Source: Xiphias gladius
Lineage: Eukaryota; Chordata; Actinopteri; Istiophoriformes; Xiphiidae
NCBI RefSeq assembly: GCF_016859285.1
Contig: NC_053417.1
Location: forward strand, 22,970,706-23,034,705
Length of the DNA: 64,000 nt
Reading direction: 5' to 3'
Part shown: one piece after another, positions 50,313 to 63,734 of the stretch
Position numbering within the stretch: the first letter of the stretch is position 1
Layout of the letters: every line of letters starts with the position of its first letter
Notes under the pieces: model-generated
The model's input: only the letters and a program-made list of their open reading frames with translations
The model's database searches: none
Told to the model about the DNA's origin: nothing
Translations under genes and position numbers: made by a program

Positions 50313-52187
50313 GCAGGTAGCCCACAGAGATCTAAATCTGGACGAAAGAAGAAAGAGGAATGAACTATTATTATAGAGTGCCCCATGAGAAATATGAGAC
50401 AGAAAAGGAAGGAAGGACAGGCAAGAGATTCACTCACTCACTCTCTCTCTTTCTCTGATCTCTCTGATCAGAAGTTTGGCCTGCAGCCTTCCAAGGCGAG
50501 ACGTATAGCTTGGCAGGAGAGAACAATGTCCAAATCTTCACACCTGCTCTGGAAAATATGACGGCCCCATTATTTATTTAAAGTGCAAATGTAGTGAGGC
50601 ATTTGTTAAGACTGCATAAGGTTATTCGCGAGCAGAGTCGCATGGAAAAAAGTCTGAAAAATGAGATTAATGCCATTTTGTCTTCATCCTGTACATTTTA
50701 TTAATCGTGCTATGTTTTCTTTAAATATATATTTCATCCACATTTTCACAGAAAACTGTATTGAAAAGGACTCTGATGCCCATCAGCGATTCCCTCTGCC
50801 TCTCTCTCGGTCTTTCAACAAAGCAAGTCTACGTACTTTCAGAAGTTGACGAGTGAAATACATGACAGTTCAAAGAAACAGGTAGTCATCGCTGAAACCA
50901 TCTCTGACAGTTTAGGGGTGTTGAAACGTAGGCTAACTGTTAGACCTTAACTCTGCATTCATTATGTATCTGCACTTTGCTGGAGAGGATCCCATATGAA
51001 TTATGAATACTAAAAGCTGAGCCCGTAACATCCATTAAATTGTCTGCCTGAAGGTGTGCTTTGCTCAGGCTATAAGCCATCCCACGGGCTTTTACTTTTT
51101 CTCATGACATCCATGTAGCCAAGGCCTCTGGGGGCACATGGTACAAGCCCTGGGGGGGGAAAGAAAGGGGGCTTTTAGGGAGGTGTTCATGGAGAAAAAA
51201 CTAGTGATATTTCACAAAATGTTCCTTATATTTAACAATAAGGCATTAATTCACGTGTAACACATTATATAAATATAGGCCGCCCGTGAAAAATCTTAAC
51301 ATTGCGATGAAACTGAAATGACTGCAGTGGTGAAAATTTGGAAATTAAAAACAAAAGCAATTGTGAACGCCTCCCGGGCTTCCTGGCATAATCACACAAT
51401 TGCCATATATCTTCTCCACCGGGGGGGAAGCCTGATCTCTATCCCTCTTATCAAGCACAATACAGCTGCAGTTAACGTGACCTATGCACCATAAAGTTTG
51501 TGTGTAATCAAAATGATGTGGACACACATTTTTTTTTTTTTGGTGAAGGCTGACAGGTATCAATCACATTGAAAAGGATCACTTATTAAAAAACAGCAGT
51601 GGGTCACACTGACTTTATATTTATAAAAAACAAAGACTTGAACAAATAGACATTGTCACCAAAAATGTCTCTATTCAGCTCATCATATTAAAATGAGCAT
51701 ATGTCCATATAAACACCACAGACACTTTGTAAGTCCCTATACGATTTTTTTATTTTTTATTTTTTATGGTTAGATAACAGCCAAAAATGTCCATGGCTTG
51801 GTGAACCTCTCTCAGCATAAGTATGATTAAAATTCATGTCCTCTCCACTGTATTTAATCTACTGTCATTTAAATGGAGATAGGAAAGGATCGTAAGGGTA
51901 AGTGACCCTGTTGAAATAACCTAAAAACGTGTAAAATCAGAAAATATGACTGAAACGTTTCATTGTGCCTGGGGGGGGCTCCTTGAATCACGGCCTAATT
52001 GTACTTTGTGGTATTTTGCTTAGATGACGGTATTTCTGCTGGTCTTCTGTGTTGGGTGGTGATGGCAGGACAGATTAAACTTCTGCCGTAATGATATATG
52101 GTTTCCCCTTTAAAAATATATATAATTATGGCATTTCTATAACCTAGTTCTTTCTTTTTTTTTCCGCTGAGGAGTGCGCACTTACCT

Positions 52188-52640
52188 GTGAACTCAACAT
52201 CCAGAAATAGGAACCGAACAAATGTGTGCACTTCAGTCCCCCCTGCCATTCAGACAACGATACAGAGTAACTGAACATGGGTTAAAAGTTAAACCAGAGG
52301 GGAGTTAAATGTCCTACCTTTGTGAGTGACTCGACAGCAGCTAAGCCTCCCAGATCCCAAACTTGCGGGATGTTACCGCTGCATTCCCCGCGTTTTGCGC
52401 CTCGGAAAGCTGGATTGGAAAAATCTCCCTCAGCAGCGCCGTGCAGGCATTAAACAATCCGATAGGTTTCGAAAATTCCCCCTTGGGAAGGAGAAGGAGA
52501 AGAAGGGGGAAGAAGAAGGAGGAGGAGAAGAAAAAAAAATGCTGCCTAATCAGTCGTTTTAGCCGGCTGCATTTCTTCCGCGCAACATTGAAAGAAAAAA
52601 GGAAAAAGGCACAGCTGATCCACGAACGCGTGTTCCACTC
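52188..52640 (-). other. Probable 5'UTR exon region and promoter of the semaphorin gene
   Basis: The start-codon exon opens after an acceptor (TTTCGTCCAG, ending at 50338), so upstream 5'UTR exons exist. Two donors lie upstream: TTCACAG|GTAAGT ending at 52187 and TCACAAAG|GTAGGA ending at 52318. Either, or both as alternatives, could close a first exon. The block up to about 52640 is the GC-richest nearby, with a (GAA/GGA)-rich tract at 52490-52540. A transcription start is not visible. Confidence 0.35.
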
Positions 52641-52699
52641 TATCCAAAAGTTTAAGCCTGGAAATCGGCAGCCATCACCGGGATGTGAACAAGATACTG

Positions 52700-55600
52700 G
52701 TCCATTGATCCTTTAAAGTGAGTTTGAGGGTGTTTGAGCGTGAATCAAGTGACCAGGTGCAGGTGTTGGGAGAGTGTCTTCCCCTGCTGTGCTCTCCCTT
52801 CTGTTCTGCCCCCACCCAGCCTTCCTTCTCCTGTTGGCCCACAGCAGCATTGGACCAAACCTCTTGGTACACCATATGGGTATGATTAACCCTGTCACTG
52901 CTGGAAAATTCAGCACACTGCTCCACTCTGCTGCAAACTGCTGTTAATCTATGTCAGTCCAGGAATTTTTCTTTTGGCGAAGTTTATTGAACTTGTATAA
53001 TTCAGTTAAATGGTGATAATCGCGCAGCCACAGTTTTATCTAAATGTGTTTCTCGTGCACGGGGAGGGCCGCAGACTTTTCTTATACATGATGCAGGGGC
53101 TGAAATTCACTATTAAAGAGGAGCAGGAGGAGAGGAGGTCTGCCACTTGGAGCATGTCACCATTACTCTTCAGCTCTATATAAGAGCCAGGTCAGGCGAA
53201 AAAGATTCCTGAGATTCCTCTGTGGCTGGATCCAGCGCTCATGACAACGGTGACAAAGCAACCAGAGTTGGGGGGGGGGGAGCTGGACGTAAAGGACATC
53301 CATCTTGTTAACAGGGCCTTGAGCTTGAAATTAAAACAGCTTTTAGAGTGCCCCTCATCATTACTGGCTTTGTTGTGAGCTGTGACGCAGTACGGTGCAC
53401 TAAAGACACAAAAGCAGAGGGCGAACGAATTCCGAGCAATGACCCCGCACGACAGCAAAATAAAATAAACACACGCGGCAATGTGATGGGTCAGCCTGTA
53501 AAAGGTCACAGAGGAGAGTAGTCGCTGGCAATCCTCAGACAGCTTTCATTCTAACTTTCTGAACAAATCCCGATGCGCATTCTCGGGTTTGATTCATTGT
53601 CACACTGACAGGGTAAGAAAGCAGTGACCTTATCTCAAGCTGGGTATCAGCCAGATGTGATGCACAAGGCATTTACGTGTCAAGATGCGTCCAGGAGGGA
53701 CCCTTTGTTTCCCAGCCCACAGGAGACATAGTTCTGTTTCCAGCTAAGGAAATGAGTCATGAGTGTGTGCTGAGTTCAGGTTTCCGTGTGCTTTCAAATT
53801 TGGCCACGGACACTAGTACGCTGACCAGCTCCCACTGCTTCATAAGCACCCATTAACGTCATCCTTATCTCTCACTGAACCATCCTCCATCCTGTGGTCT
53901 TATCTGATGCAGCATGAGTCCGCTAAGGCCTCAGATTGCTAGAGACAGCAACAGCTCTCCACTTGCCAAGGAGCTTGAGGAGGTCGTAAAAAGGCCTGTT
54001 ACCTCCAACATGATGAATGGATTTTGTATTAGGGAGACTGGAGTCTGGAATTAGAAAACAAACACGGAGTCTGTTTTCCTGGTCCACAGAAAAAGCCTGT
54101 CAGGAGGATATCCTCGTCTAATGGACAAGTAATGTGAAATGTGAGGTAGAAATCTATCCCTGGCCAACCGAGGGCTCTGGATGAATACTGGGCCCTCAGA
54201 CACATCAATCAAGAAAATTCTAGGGGCAGAGTATTGTCCCCTCGAGGAAAAACAACCCATTATTCGACCCCCTGATGGTCTTTCCGGCAGCGTACTGATG
54301 AATTGGAAAGTGTTTGAACATGCCTGCTAAAGAAAGTCCAGGGCGTCACCGTAGACTACCATGACCTTGAGAGGAAATTATAGGTTCAAGAAAATAAAGG
54401 TACAATATTCACCAGGATTATTTGCTCTATTTTAAACCACAGCTCCTCTCACATGACTTCACAAGTCTTCTAATTATTATCTTACCGGTCAGAAAAAAAT
54501 GTAAACATCAAAATGAAAGACGAGGGAACAGGTGCTGTGTGACATCCTCCGACTTCACACACCAATGATTATCAGAGGAGAGCAACCCTGGAAAACATCT
54601 TTGACGTGAAGGGCGCATACGTGGCGCGCATTCCAGTCGCAGTCTGCTCGCCTCGCACTGTATTGGACGCGAAGAGGCTGCGGGTTTTTATAGAGACAAC
54701 TGTACAGGCATATCGCAGCTGCAGCTTCCCCGAGATGGAGCACCGTCTGCAGTCGTCCCACATGCCACGTGTCCGCCAGGCCAGCCAGCCCGCCAGCCAC
54801 CATCTGCCTTGAAGACAAGACTGGCACTCTCGCTTGCTATAAAATGCAGCTGGGAGTATCAACAGCTGTCGAAGAGGAGCTCTTTCCATACAACACGGGG
54901 TGTGTGTTGGGAGGGAGGGTTACCGTACATGAAAAAGGAGAATAGTGGGGATGTGAGGCGGATGAGTGGAAGTACAGTCCTTGTGTCTTAAAAAGGTAAA
55001 TCTGTCAGCACGCTCACACAGGCCTTTGGTAATAGCCAGTTAAAGTGTCCCAGTGCAAACAGTCCAAAATGTTTCTGTTTTGTTTTTGTTTTGTTTTTTT
55101 TTGGTTTGTTTGGGGTATTTGTGCCTTCTGCTCCATCTTAACCTTTATGACGGAAATTTGTTTGTGCTTTAATCGGTGAAAAAAAAATCTGTCGTGCTGA
55201 AAGAAGTGAGAATAGAGTGCGCGTGGCTCTCGCTGGCAGACACATTTTTATGCCAGCATACATGTACACAGTGTGCGCGTGCAGACGCGGATGCACAAAC
55301 ACACGTGCGCTTGCTCTGCTGCTTGAATTAAAATTAAATTGATTTCTCTTATCTCTCTCTCTCCACACCCTTCCTCCCTCCTCTCTTTGCACACATCCTT
55401 TGACACACTGGACTCCCGGTGAATTTCAATGTCAGCGACCCAAAGGTAACGCAAGATCTGCAATCTGTTCATCCTGTCAAGTGGTTGCGTGTGTAGGTGT
55501 GTGCGCATACCTCGCGTGCATGCGTGTACAGTATGTGTATGCGTGATTGGTGAGGGGGGAGGCCTATTCATCTGTCTGGTGTGATCGTGGCTCTCTGTAA

Positions 55601-55974
55601 CCGGGCCTAGGTGTGAGTATGCACTCCGTGATCTCCCAGATAAGAGTCATCCATCTGCTCTGTGTATCTGTCAGGTCCCAGGCAGCTCTGCTTATCGCTG
55701 CAGTCATCCATTTCCCTCAATCATGCTTACTCTATTCTTTTCCCTCATCCCTCTCTGTTTTCCCCCCTCTGCGCAGTTCAAAGGCTTTGCTTCATCTTGA
55801 TTAGCTGAGAAGCGGACAGTCCCGCATTCGTGCACCACGGTGTCGGAAAAAAGCTGCAAATACAGTGGGTGACGTGCGGCTTCTGCAAATGTGCACGCAT
55901 GCATACATGGAGGCGCATAAGAGACGGCAAGCTTTCACAAGCAAGCCTGCAAGCGGGTACACATGTGCCGAAAC

Positions 55975-56050
<76 letters not shown>

Positions 56051-57260
56051 AGTTAGTATTCAGGGGCATTACCTCAACCTCTCAAATTACCCACTTTGGA
56101 AAGCAGCATGAGCCCCTTTTCTTATACACTCTCCGGATTGGTCACACAGATGAAGAATGAGCTGCTGTGTGTGTTATCTTTTTGTTTTTTTTAGTCGACA
56201 GTAAATCAGTCCGGGTAGCAGATTCCAGCAAACTACTTTGTGAAATGTGAGAGTGCGAAGCAGCATGACAAGATGATTTGTTTACAGTAGCAACACCAGC
56301 TCAACCCAGGGGAGGGCAGTTTACAGTGGGGAATCCGTTTAGGCTTTTGCCGGCCCACACATAACAAAGGCTTCACTGACAACCCTCAGACCGCGAAGCA
56401 TCCTGAGGACAGCTTTGTTGTCCCAGCAATCTGTACTTAGTTTGTCACGATCAATATTGTAGGAACCAAGCCCATTATTTATTCATAGTTAGAATAACAT
56501 TGTGCTCTAAGGTGGGCTGAATAAAGCTGCTTCAAAGAGGAGACAAGCGCTGTGTTTCTCATGGGATCATTTCATGGAGTATAATGTGTTTCCATCATCA
56601 GTATTAATAGTATATGCCCATCCTAGATTGCATACCCGGGGCGCTGCTGGGCCTACAGCAGGACAGGTTTTTGCCGGTGGAATATTTATAGCTGTGCATT
56701 AAAAGTGGAATCAAGGGTTTAAGTGTACCATTGCAACACCGCTGCTGTTCCTTTGTCTGGGCCTGTCCAAAAATGTCTTGCCCGGGGCTATTTGCAGTGC
56801 TACATTCAAAATGTCAGTGATATCACACGCCGCTGTCATATCAAAAGACTGAATACATTAAAGAACAGCTGTATCTCAGCGGGTTTTGTTTGATTCTGCC
56901 CTTCCAGAGGAACATGTTGCGGCCGAACACATCAGAGGTGACTTTTATGTCAATAAGTCACACATGTGCTCTCTTCTGAGTTCCTAAGATTTGAGACAGA
57001 TGAGTAAAGGCAAAACTTAAACCTTTCTCTCATTTCTGCACATCTGAATGTTTAAATGCTGGCATCAAAGTACCTTCTGACATACTGTTTTCACACATGA
57101 ACCGAATTAACACCTAAAGGCTAACAAAAGAGGTGAGAATAAGTTGAACTACACTGCCATCTTGTGGTCCTCATGCACAAGTTCCAGTTCACTTTCGAGG
57201 GAATATACAAATGGAGTTGGCTTTTGTTGCAGAATGCCACACTGTATGTAAAAGCACCAA
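52700..57260. other. Intergenic DNA between the semaphorin and TSPYL2-like genes
   Basis: No coding exon, tRNA or other RNA gene could be supported. Open frames here lack splice context and family resemblance. A poly(T)-rich patch lies at about 55070-55100 and a CA microsatellite at 55976-56047. The interval could hold semaphorin regulatory elements, but nothing specific was identified. Confidence 0.4.
55976..56047. repeat. (CA)n microsatellite
   Basis: About 36 uninterrupted CA units in intergenic DNA. Confidence 0.95.
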
Positions 57261-57288
57261 CAGACAGCCGGGTGAAACAACTGCCTAT

Positions 57289-57294
57289 TTTATT
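57289..57294 (-). terminator. Probable poly(A) signal of the TSPYL2-like gene
   Basis: CCTAATAAAATAGG on the minus strand gives a canonical AATAAA. The 57295-58823 interval between it and the stop codon has no further spliced exon and reads as 3'UTR. A nearer signal is possible. Confidence 0.4.
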
Positions 57295-58823
57295 AGGGTC
57301 TGAGTCAAAAGGTGGACAATTATCTTCAAGCAAACAAAATTAACCAAAGCAACAAACAAGTAGATATCTTTAAACTACAGTGTTCTATAAAACACAGCAC
57401 ACAAAATATAACTTTCTGATCATGTTTATGAAAAAATTCCAGATTATTTGATAAATTTATCCATTGATTAAACATGTGTACTGTCTTATCCAAAAGACAA
57501 TGCTGAAATATTATTTACAGGCTCATTGCTAAGAAAAGTAAGCAAATACAAATACTAGTTTTGTTACAGTGCACCCCATAATGTTGCTGTGAATTTAACG
57601 ACACTTACTGACACTGTGCACTGCAAATTATTTCCTCTACACAGCCTCGTAAATAATGTAATCATCCTGTCTTACATTTCATGCTCACTGGCATGCCATG
57701 ATGTGGACGTGTAGAAAAACTATGTAATAAATACCATCTTTTTCAAAAAGAAGATAGCACAAACCCTAAAACACATAACATGAAAACAAAGCTTAAATGT
57801 CTTAGAAAGGAAATTCAAATTAAGGTACAATCTAAAGAAAAGGAAAAAAAAAAAATACAAAACTTAGTTACTTATTGTAGGAGCGTGTTACGAAAATGTA
57901 CCCACAGAAACATCGGACAAACTACGCAATGATTTAAAAGATCAGAGGTGGTTTACAGATTGTTAACAGGGGTGGAGGTTGGTGTGGAACAAGACTGAAC
58001 ATATAGAAGAGGGAAAAACACATGTATTATATTAAAACAATATTTGTTCCTATTTACTACAGTAGAGTACACATTTCCTTATACACAGTCAACAACAACC
58101 AGAGAGTGTAAGAGTGTCTGAGAATCAGTAAAGTTCTTTCATTAAAACTACCACCATGATCACCACTATCATCATGATCATCCCTGAGAACAAATTTTGG
58201 TTCAGTACTCAGTGCATCTGAAATGTACTGTCGTTATATCAAATTCAGCTTGCGACATGTTTGCCTGGTCACATGTCAAGTTCTAAAAACAGCCAAAACT
58301 TTGTCTTGAAATGACCACTAATAATGCCTCGGAAGGTTTCAGTGTTTTTTTTTTTTGTTTTGTTTTTTTTGAAGAATTTGCAATGCAAATTTTAATGCCT
58401 TAGGAAGCGGCAATCAATATCTAACCTACGTGTGTGTATAGGCTGTCATACGGTCTTCTTCGTTAAATTGAAGAACACTACTTGTATGAAGCTGTTGTAG
58501 AAAAAAACGTTTTTGCAAAAAGGTGAATCAGAGTACTTCAGAATACACAGTACCGACTGTATAAAATAGAGGGGACACATGCTGCCTTGGCTTTATTATT
58601 ACATTGAACCCTGATTTAAAATGCTTCTATGTATTTTAGGTATAAAAAAAAACAAAAAACTGATATTCTGTGCATAAAAACGACTAACATCAGGAAGAAG
58701 GATTCAGTGTTTGCTCTTGAACTCTTCGTCAACCTAAGCATCCTCGTCATCTTCCCGGTCTCTGGTCCCTTGATGACTCTCCTCCTTCAACAAGTACCTC
58801 CTTTTCTTCTTCTTCACTTCTTC

Positions 58824-61800
58824 TTAACCCTCCTCCTCCTCCTCCTCCTCCTCCTGGTCACTGTCATCAGAACCTACAGGACAAAAGTTAGACGACTGTA
58901 ATTTCAAGGTTGTAATTACTCCAAACACTCCTCAATCAGATTGTAAAATTAGAAAAACAAACAAACAAACAAACAAACAAAAAACCTCCAGCATAATCAA
59001 AAAGTAGAAAAATATGAAAACCTAGATGAACCGTCACCCCTTAGGTTCCCCAACCCCCCACTGATTGCTTGTGATAGTGGTAAGTTGGCAGCACTGCTGT
59101 TATGAGTGGTATCTTACCGTCGATCACAATTTCTCCACCATCATCCTCCTCCTCTGGGCTCTCATCTGAGGAGGAGATATTTCCTGTCTAATCAGTTTAG
59201 CCTGCATTACTCAAACATTTGTATTGCAGCTACAACACAACCCAGTCAACTTGATGCTAACAAGCCCTCGGCCACTCATTCACACCATGAGCAACAGAAA
59301 ACACTGTGGATTTTACACACAGGATCATTTTACAACAGCTATCTGGTGACATCCACGTTGAAAATTAGCTAAAAATATTTTTGAAAACATACATCTGATA
59401 AAATCAAATTTAATGTCAGAAATGTGTATCTGTATAGTTTGGTGTTTTAGTTGCCTCTTTAAGTTCTACTGTAGCACTGACCTGCGCTTGGCCCCCTGTC
59501 CTCTTCCTCTTCTTCTTCCTCCTCCTCTTCGTCCTCCTCTTCCTCCTCCCTACTGTGGCCTTGCTCAGCCTCACCAGTCTCCTCACCAGGCTCATCATCC
59601 GAGTCGGAGATCACCACGCACTCGTCTCCATTACCGTTGTCAGCTGCTCTGGCCCCACTGCCACCACTGGAGAAAAAAATGTAAATACACACACGCACAC
59701 ATACAGTAAACACACTCTTTGTTTCGGTATGCATCCCACCTGCTCTTACCAGCAAAAAAAAAAAAAAAAAAAATTCCAGAAACAAGTTTACACATGAACT
59801 AAAATTTCAACACCCTGGGGCTGAGAATATTTCTAGAATTTATAACTTAATAAGTGGTTTGTCCACTGCTCTGAGAATTTGTTGGTTGTACCTGCCGTTC
59901 TCCCTCGGTTCCCAGAGTGGCGTGAGGTAGTATCTCAGTGGGTCTCTGTACAGGTCGTCCTTAAGTATCTGAACATCAAAACGGAGATCATTTCAATACG
60001 TTTTAATTCAATATGTCTGGAGCATGTGGTCTTGTTTTATTACACCATACGCAGTCCTGCTAACCTGAGACAAAGGTTTGAGTATCATGTAGCACGAGGG
60101 AAAGGTGTCATAATTGTGATGGCAAAATCTTAATCTGTGCATATTCCTAGTAGGAATGTTGAATAAATGAATAAATAATTATATTTTCTTCCAGTACACA
60201 TCTGGCAATTAATGAGTGCAAGTAATGGTTGTCCAGTGGGATAAAATGTTACAAAGACATCATAATAACAAAGAAAAAGGATGCAGGTTAGCAGGTGAAA
60301 ATGGTTAACCACCGGTTAACGAGTCAAACCTCTAAGCGTGGCAGTGTTAACCTGCTGATCTCTGTGTGCTACAGTCATTAACGCATGTTAGTACAAGATG
60401 CGGCCATCGGTACCTGTGCTACATCATCTTGTCCTGGGTTGCTATGGTCACTGAACCAGCTGAAAAAGGTTTGGTAGACCCCACGTGACGACTTCCTGGG
60501 TTCGCTGTGGGCCGTCAGGTTTTGTCCACGATGCCATAAGATGGGGTTGGAGAAAGACATGGGAGATCCTGAAAACATGAGCACCGAGGAATAGAAGGTG
60601 ACCCAGAAATTAATGGACATGCTGATTTTCCGAAGCTTCACAACACAATCAAAACTCATTTTTAGATGGGAGGTACTGTCAGAGCTCACTTAGTCAGTTT
60701 GAGAGACGAAGAATCATTTTTTTCTGAACAATTAAAAAATTGTAAACAAACCCTGAACAATCATGACATTACAAACATGTGATTAACATTATTTTACTGT
60801 AATTAAAACACTCCTCTTATACTCAAAATCTTCATTTCACTGTTGATCAAATTAGGTTCATGATCGAAACTGTCAATACATTAAATGTTCCATAAATATG
60901 ACACAAATGATCCAGTCACAGAACAACTGCTAATTTACACGAGAAGTTGCACTAACTGCCCCAAAAACTGAAAGCCCTTGTACAATGTAATGCAATGCAA
61001 AAGTCTTGTTACACTAAATTCATGAAATATTTTAATACAAATTTTTGTTGCAACTGTGTCAGACTGTGTTTACAAACAAGGAGAATACAAAAACTACAGT
61101 GTTCTCACAGTATCCTCATTATTGATGCCCTCAGTGTAGAGCTACACGGTTTGAAGATTGTGGGTGTTAGTTCAAGTTAAAAAGTTTGTTGAACTTCTCA
61201 ACACTTTTTGGTAGTTGTTCCACAAAATGTGTTGTTATATATCTTTTTTAATCTAAAATGACTGAGTATCCTCTGGTTAGAATTTAATGTTTTAGATGGG
61301 TGTGCTGCTTTCTTGTACCAACTGAAAAACAAAATGTACATGGCAAATTACAATATTCTTGTTTTGGTATAATATTCAGAATATCCTCTGTATACACTAC
61401 ATGTATAGTGCCAAGATGCCAAGTCTGACAATCATAACACTACACATTCATTAAGAATAACAACTACTTATGCCTTCAGTTAATCACTGCATGCTCTTTT
61501 TTAAAATTTTTTTACCTCCCATCCCAAGGTGCAGTTCCTTCATGATGATGTTGTTCTGGAAATACGGGTTCCGTCTGAAGTGGAAGCGGATTCTGTAGCC
61601 CAGTTTGTTATTCTTGAAAGATTCGATCTGAGAAAGACACGAGGAAAAGCTTAATTTTGCTACCGGGCATATACAACGGCCGGACTTTGTAAAAACAAAA
61701 CACCAACACTTCCTACCTCAAGATCAGTCATGTAACTAAGAGCATCTTCATCAGTCTCGTCAATGTGAGCAGAGAGATGAGGATGGTTCAACAGCTGGCA

Positions 61801-62831
61801 CATCGAAGTTAAGAAAAAAACCCAACAGATGTTCATTTTAAATACTCAAACAGAAAGCTGGAATGGAGTAAGAGGGAATTTTTTTTTCATTTGAAGGATA
61901 CAGCTGTCACCCAGAATCCAGGGATAGTCTTTGTAATGGAGCTGCGCTGATCCAGATGTGGGCGCCGTTGACGACTAATCTTCAGCTCCAGCCGCTGGTG
62001 AAGCCGGGCACTTTTCTTCTCAAGGGCTTCCAGTCTCATCTGTACCTGCGCCAAGAGAGCCACTGACTGTCTCATCTCAGGGGCCATCTTAACTGACACA
62101 ATGGCACACTCCCCATCATCATTGTCCTCATTGTCTGATGGGAAAGAGGAGCTTGGTGTGGATGAAGAGCCAGATATGGATTCATCACCATCATCTGCTT
62201 CGGGCGCATCATCTGCATCTTCTCTGTCAGTACTATGTACAGATGTGGAGCTATCTGCGGCGGCTGCCTGCGTTTTGGAGCCCGCTCTTGAGGACTGCTG
62301 GCCCCCACGTTGTTTGAATTTGCTCCCCTGTTTTACCTGCTTAGCCTTTTCAGATGAGCAAGGAGTCTCTTGGCTTTCTTCCCCGTCTCCCCCTGTGAGA
62401 CTGGCGAGTGCTTCAGCAGCTGCTATGGCTGCTGAGTCGGACTGGTCCAGAGGAGCTGCGGGAAGCTGCTCTGTTCCTCCCTGTGCACCTGAGGACTGTG
62501 GCTTTTCTGTGTTGCTAGCATCGTGACCGCCAGCACTGGAGTTGTTGACAGGAGGCGTACTGGTGCCCCCCATGCTGCCTGAACCCTGATCCGTTTGCAC
62601 GGCAGCTGGTTCTTCCACGCTATCTTTTGACCGGCCCTCGTTTCCAGCTGCTTCTTTACTCTCGGCTTTGCTGTTTTTGCGACTTTCCGAAATAACCCCT
62701 GCTTCATTTGATGCGTCACTTACTTTTGTGGACTTGCAGGGAATCGTGCTGCCTTCATCCTGGTCGGGTGATGGACACCGTTTCCTCGATGCAGAGTCAG
62801 CGGACTGTTTGAAGTCCGTCAGTTCACTCAT
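58824..62831 (-). CDS. tspyl2: TSPY-like nucleosome assembly (NAP/SET) family protein, TSPYL2-like
   Basis: NAP/SET-family proteins are nuclear histone chaperones; TSPYL2 also restrains the cell cycle and acts on chromatin. Exons: 61902-62831, 61717-61794, 61516-61627, 60414-60568, 59892-59968, 59482-59666, 59118-59183, 58824-58873. All are in phase, giving 550 residues. Residues 1-255 are disordered, Ser/Ala/Glu/Asp-rich. The NAP domain, about 257-450, has the dimer helix (VALLAQVQMRLEALEKK), IPGFWVTALLNHPHLSAHI, NPYFQNNIIMKELHL, FFSWFSDHSNP and LKDDLYRDPLRYYLTPLWEP. The tail is acidic, with ECVVISDSDDE (466-476), Glu runs and SSSDESPEEEDD. The IPGFWVTA-type core with SFSNPILWHRGQ fits TSPY/TSPYL better than SET. 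TSPYL2 is favoured by the acidic tail and the Xp11-type neighbours. In mammals TSPYL genes other than TSPYL2 are mostly intronless, and this gene is fully spliced. The stop TAA is followed in frame by a coding-like stretch. Confidence 0.82.
58829..58855. repeat. (TCC)n tract encoding the last poly-Glu run
   Basis: Nine near-perfect TCC units on the plus strand encode consecutive Glu codons in the final TSPYL2-like exon. A second, impure Glu-coding tract lies at about 59500-59555. Confidence 0.85.
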
Positions 62832-63340
62832 GCTAGCTAGCTAGCCAAATAGCTAACAAGCTAGGTAGCCCGCAAGCTCAACTAAAAAAACGTAAATGCA
62901 ATTTATTATTCAACTTAACTGGCTACTTAAATAACGGATTTTGCTCCTTGGACCGTAATGTTACCTACATTCTCAAGGAAGCAAGAGCAGGAAGCAGCTC
63001 TCCTATTTCTCCGCGGCCTTGCGTAACGTTGAAAATTAGCAGGTTATTGCTAACGTTAGTTAGCTCACGTTACCCAGTTCGTGTGTCCTCGAAGTGACGG
63101 CTGCATCACATTTTCACAAATACTCGTCCAACAAGGAAGAGCCGGTCCGAATAAACAAACCTCCCCGCGACATACAGCCTTTAGCGACAATCCGCGTTGT
63201 TTATTTTAGTTTGTGTTTGCATTATCAGTTAGCTTACTTTCCGTGCACCGACGTGACAGGAAAACAATCCCCTGATTGGCTACGGTACGCCGCGCTAAAA
63301 TCTCTCCACCAATCACTTCCAAGGGTGTGTTTACATGGTG
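62832..63340. promoter_or_regulatory. Promoter region of the TSPYL2-like gene, CpG-rich with CCAAT boxes
   Basis: Upstream of the ATG at 62831 the DNA is CpG-rich from about 63000. It holds ATTGG at 63275-63279 and CCAAT at 63309-63313, with no TATA box in the minus orientation. A gctagctagctagcc palindrome directly precedes the start codon. The true start site is not visible; it probably lies at about 62950-63100. Confidence 0.4.
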
Positions 63341-63702
63341 ATCGGTCTTCGGCAGCGGTTTAACTGCGCAGCAGCAAGCGCTGCGGAGGATCACAGCCAT
63401 AGTGAATGTAAAATAGCCTTCACACGCTTAGCAGACGGCGTCAAAACAGACAACAAGTTACGTGACCTCGACCCCATTTTAACTCTCTACCCGAGGCATT
63501 GCCCGTTGAGCGGCCGACATTTAACTGTAGGAATTTTCTAATTAATTACACACACGGTTCAAGACCTCGGGCGTCAAACCAGGTGCAAACGAGGACTTGG
63601 CTTTGTTTGCGTGTGAACTCAATCGGGGAGTCGGGCGTAGATGGTTTAGATAGCATCAAACGGGAATGTCTTATTCCCAGAAAAAGACTTGGTCGCACAC
63701 GA

Positions 63703-63712
63703 CTATAAATAG
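63703..63712 (+). promoter_or_regulatory. TATA box overlapping a perfect MEF2 consensus
   Basis: CTATAAATAG fits YTA(A/T)4TAR exactly and contains TATAAATA (63704-63711). About 30 bases downstream is a pyrimidine-rich start region (cttttcccctctc, 63740-63752), the normal TATA-to-start distance. Confidence 0.55.
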
Positions 63713-63734
63713 CCTTCCATTCATGCTTATACAG

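Noticed and set aside
52326-52716. 117-codon basic frame KRRRRGKKKEEEKKKK near the semaphorin 5' end
   Set aside because: It is produced by a GAA/GGA-rich tract; there is no supporting splice pattern and it lies opposite the likely 5'UTR.
54555-54889. Two overlapping minus-strand frames in the 54.5-54.9 kb GC-richer patch
   Set aside because: There is no family resemblance, and no donor or acceptor in phase.
55778-56111. Thr-His or Cys-Val repeat open frames
   Set aside because: They are simple translations of the CA microsatellite with no splice or family support.
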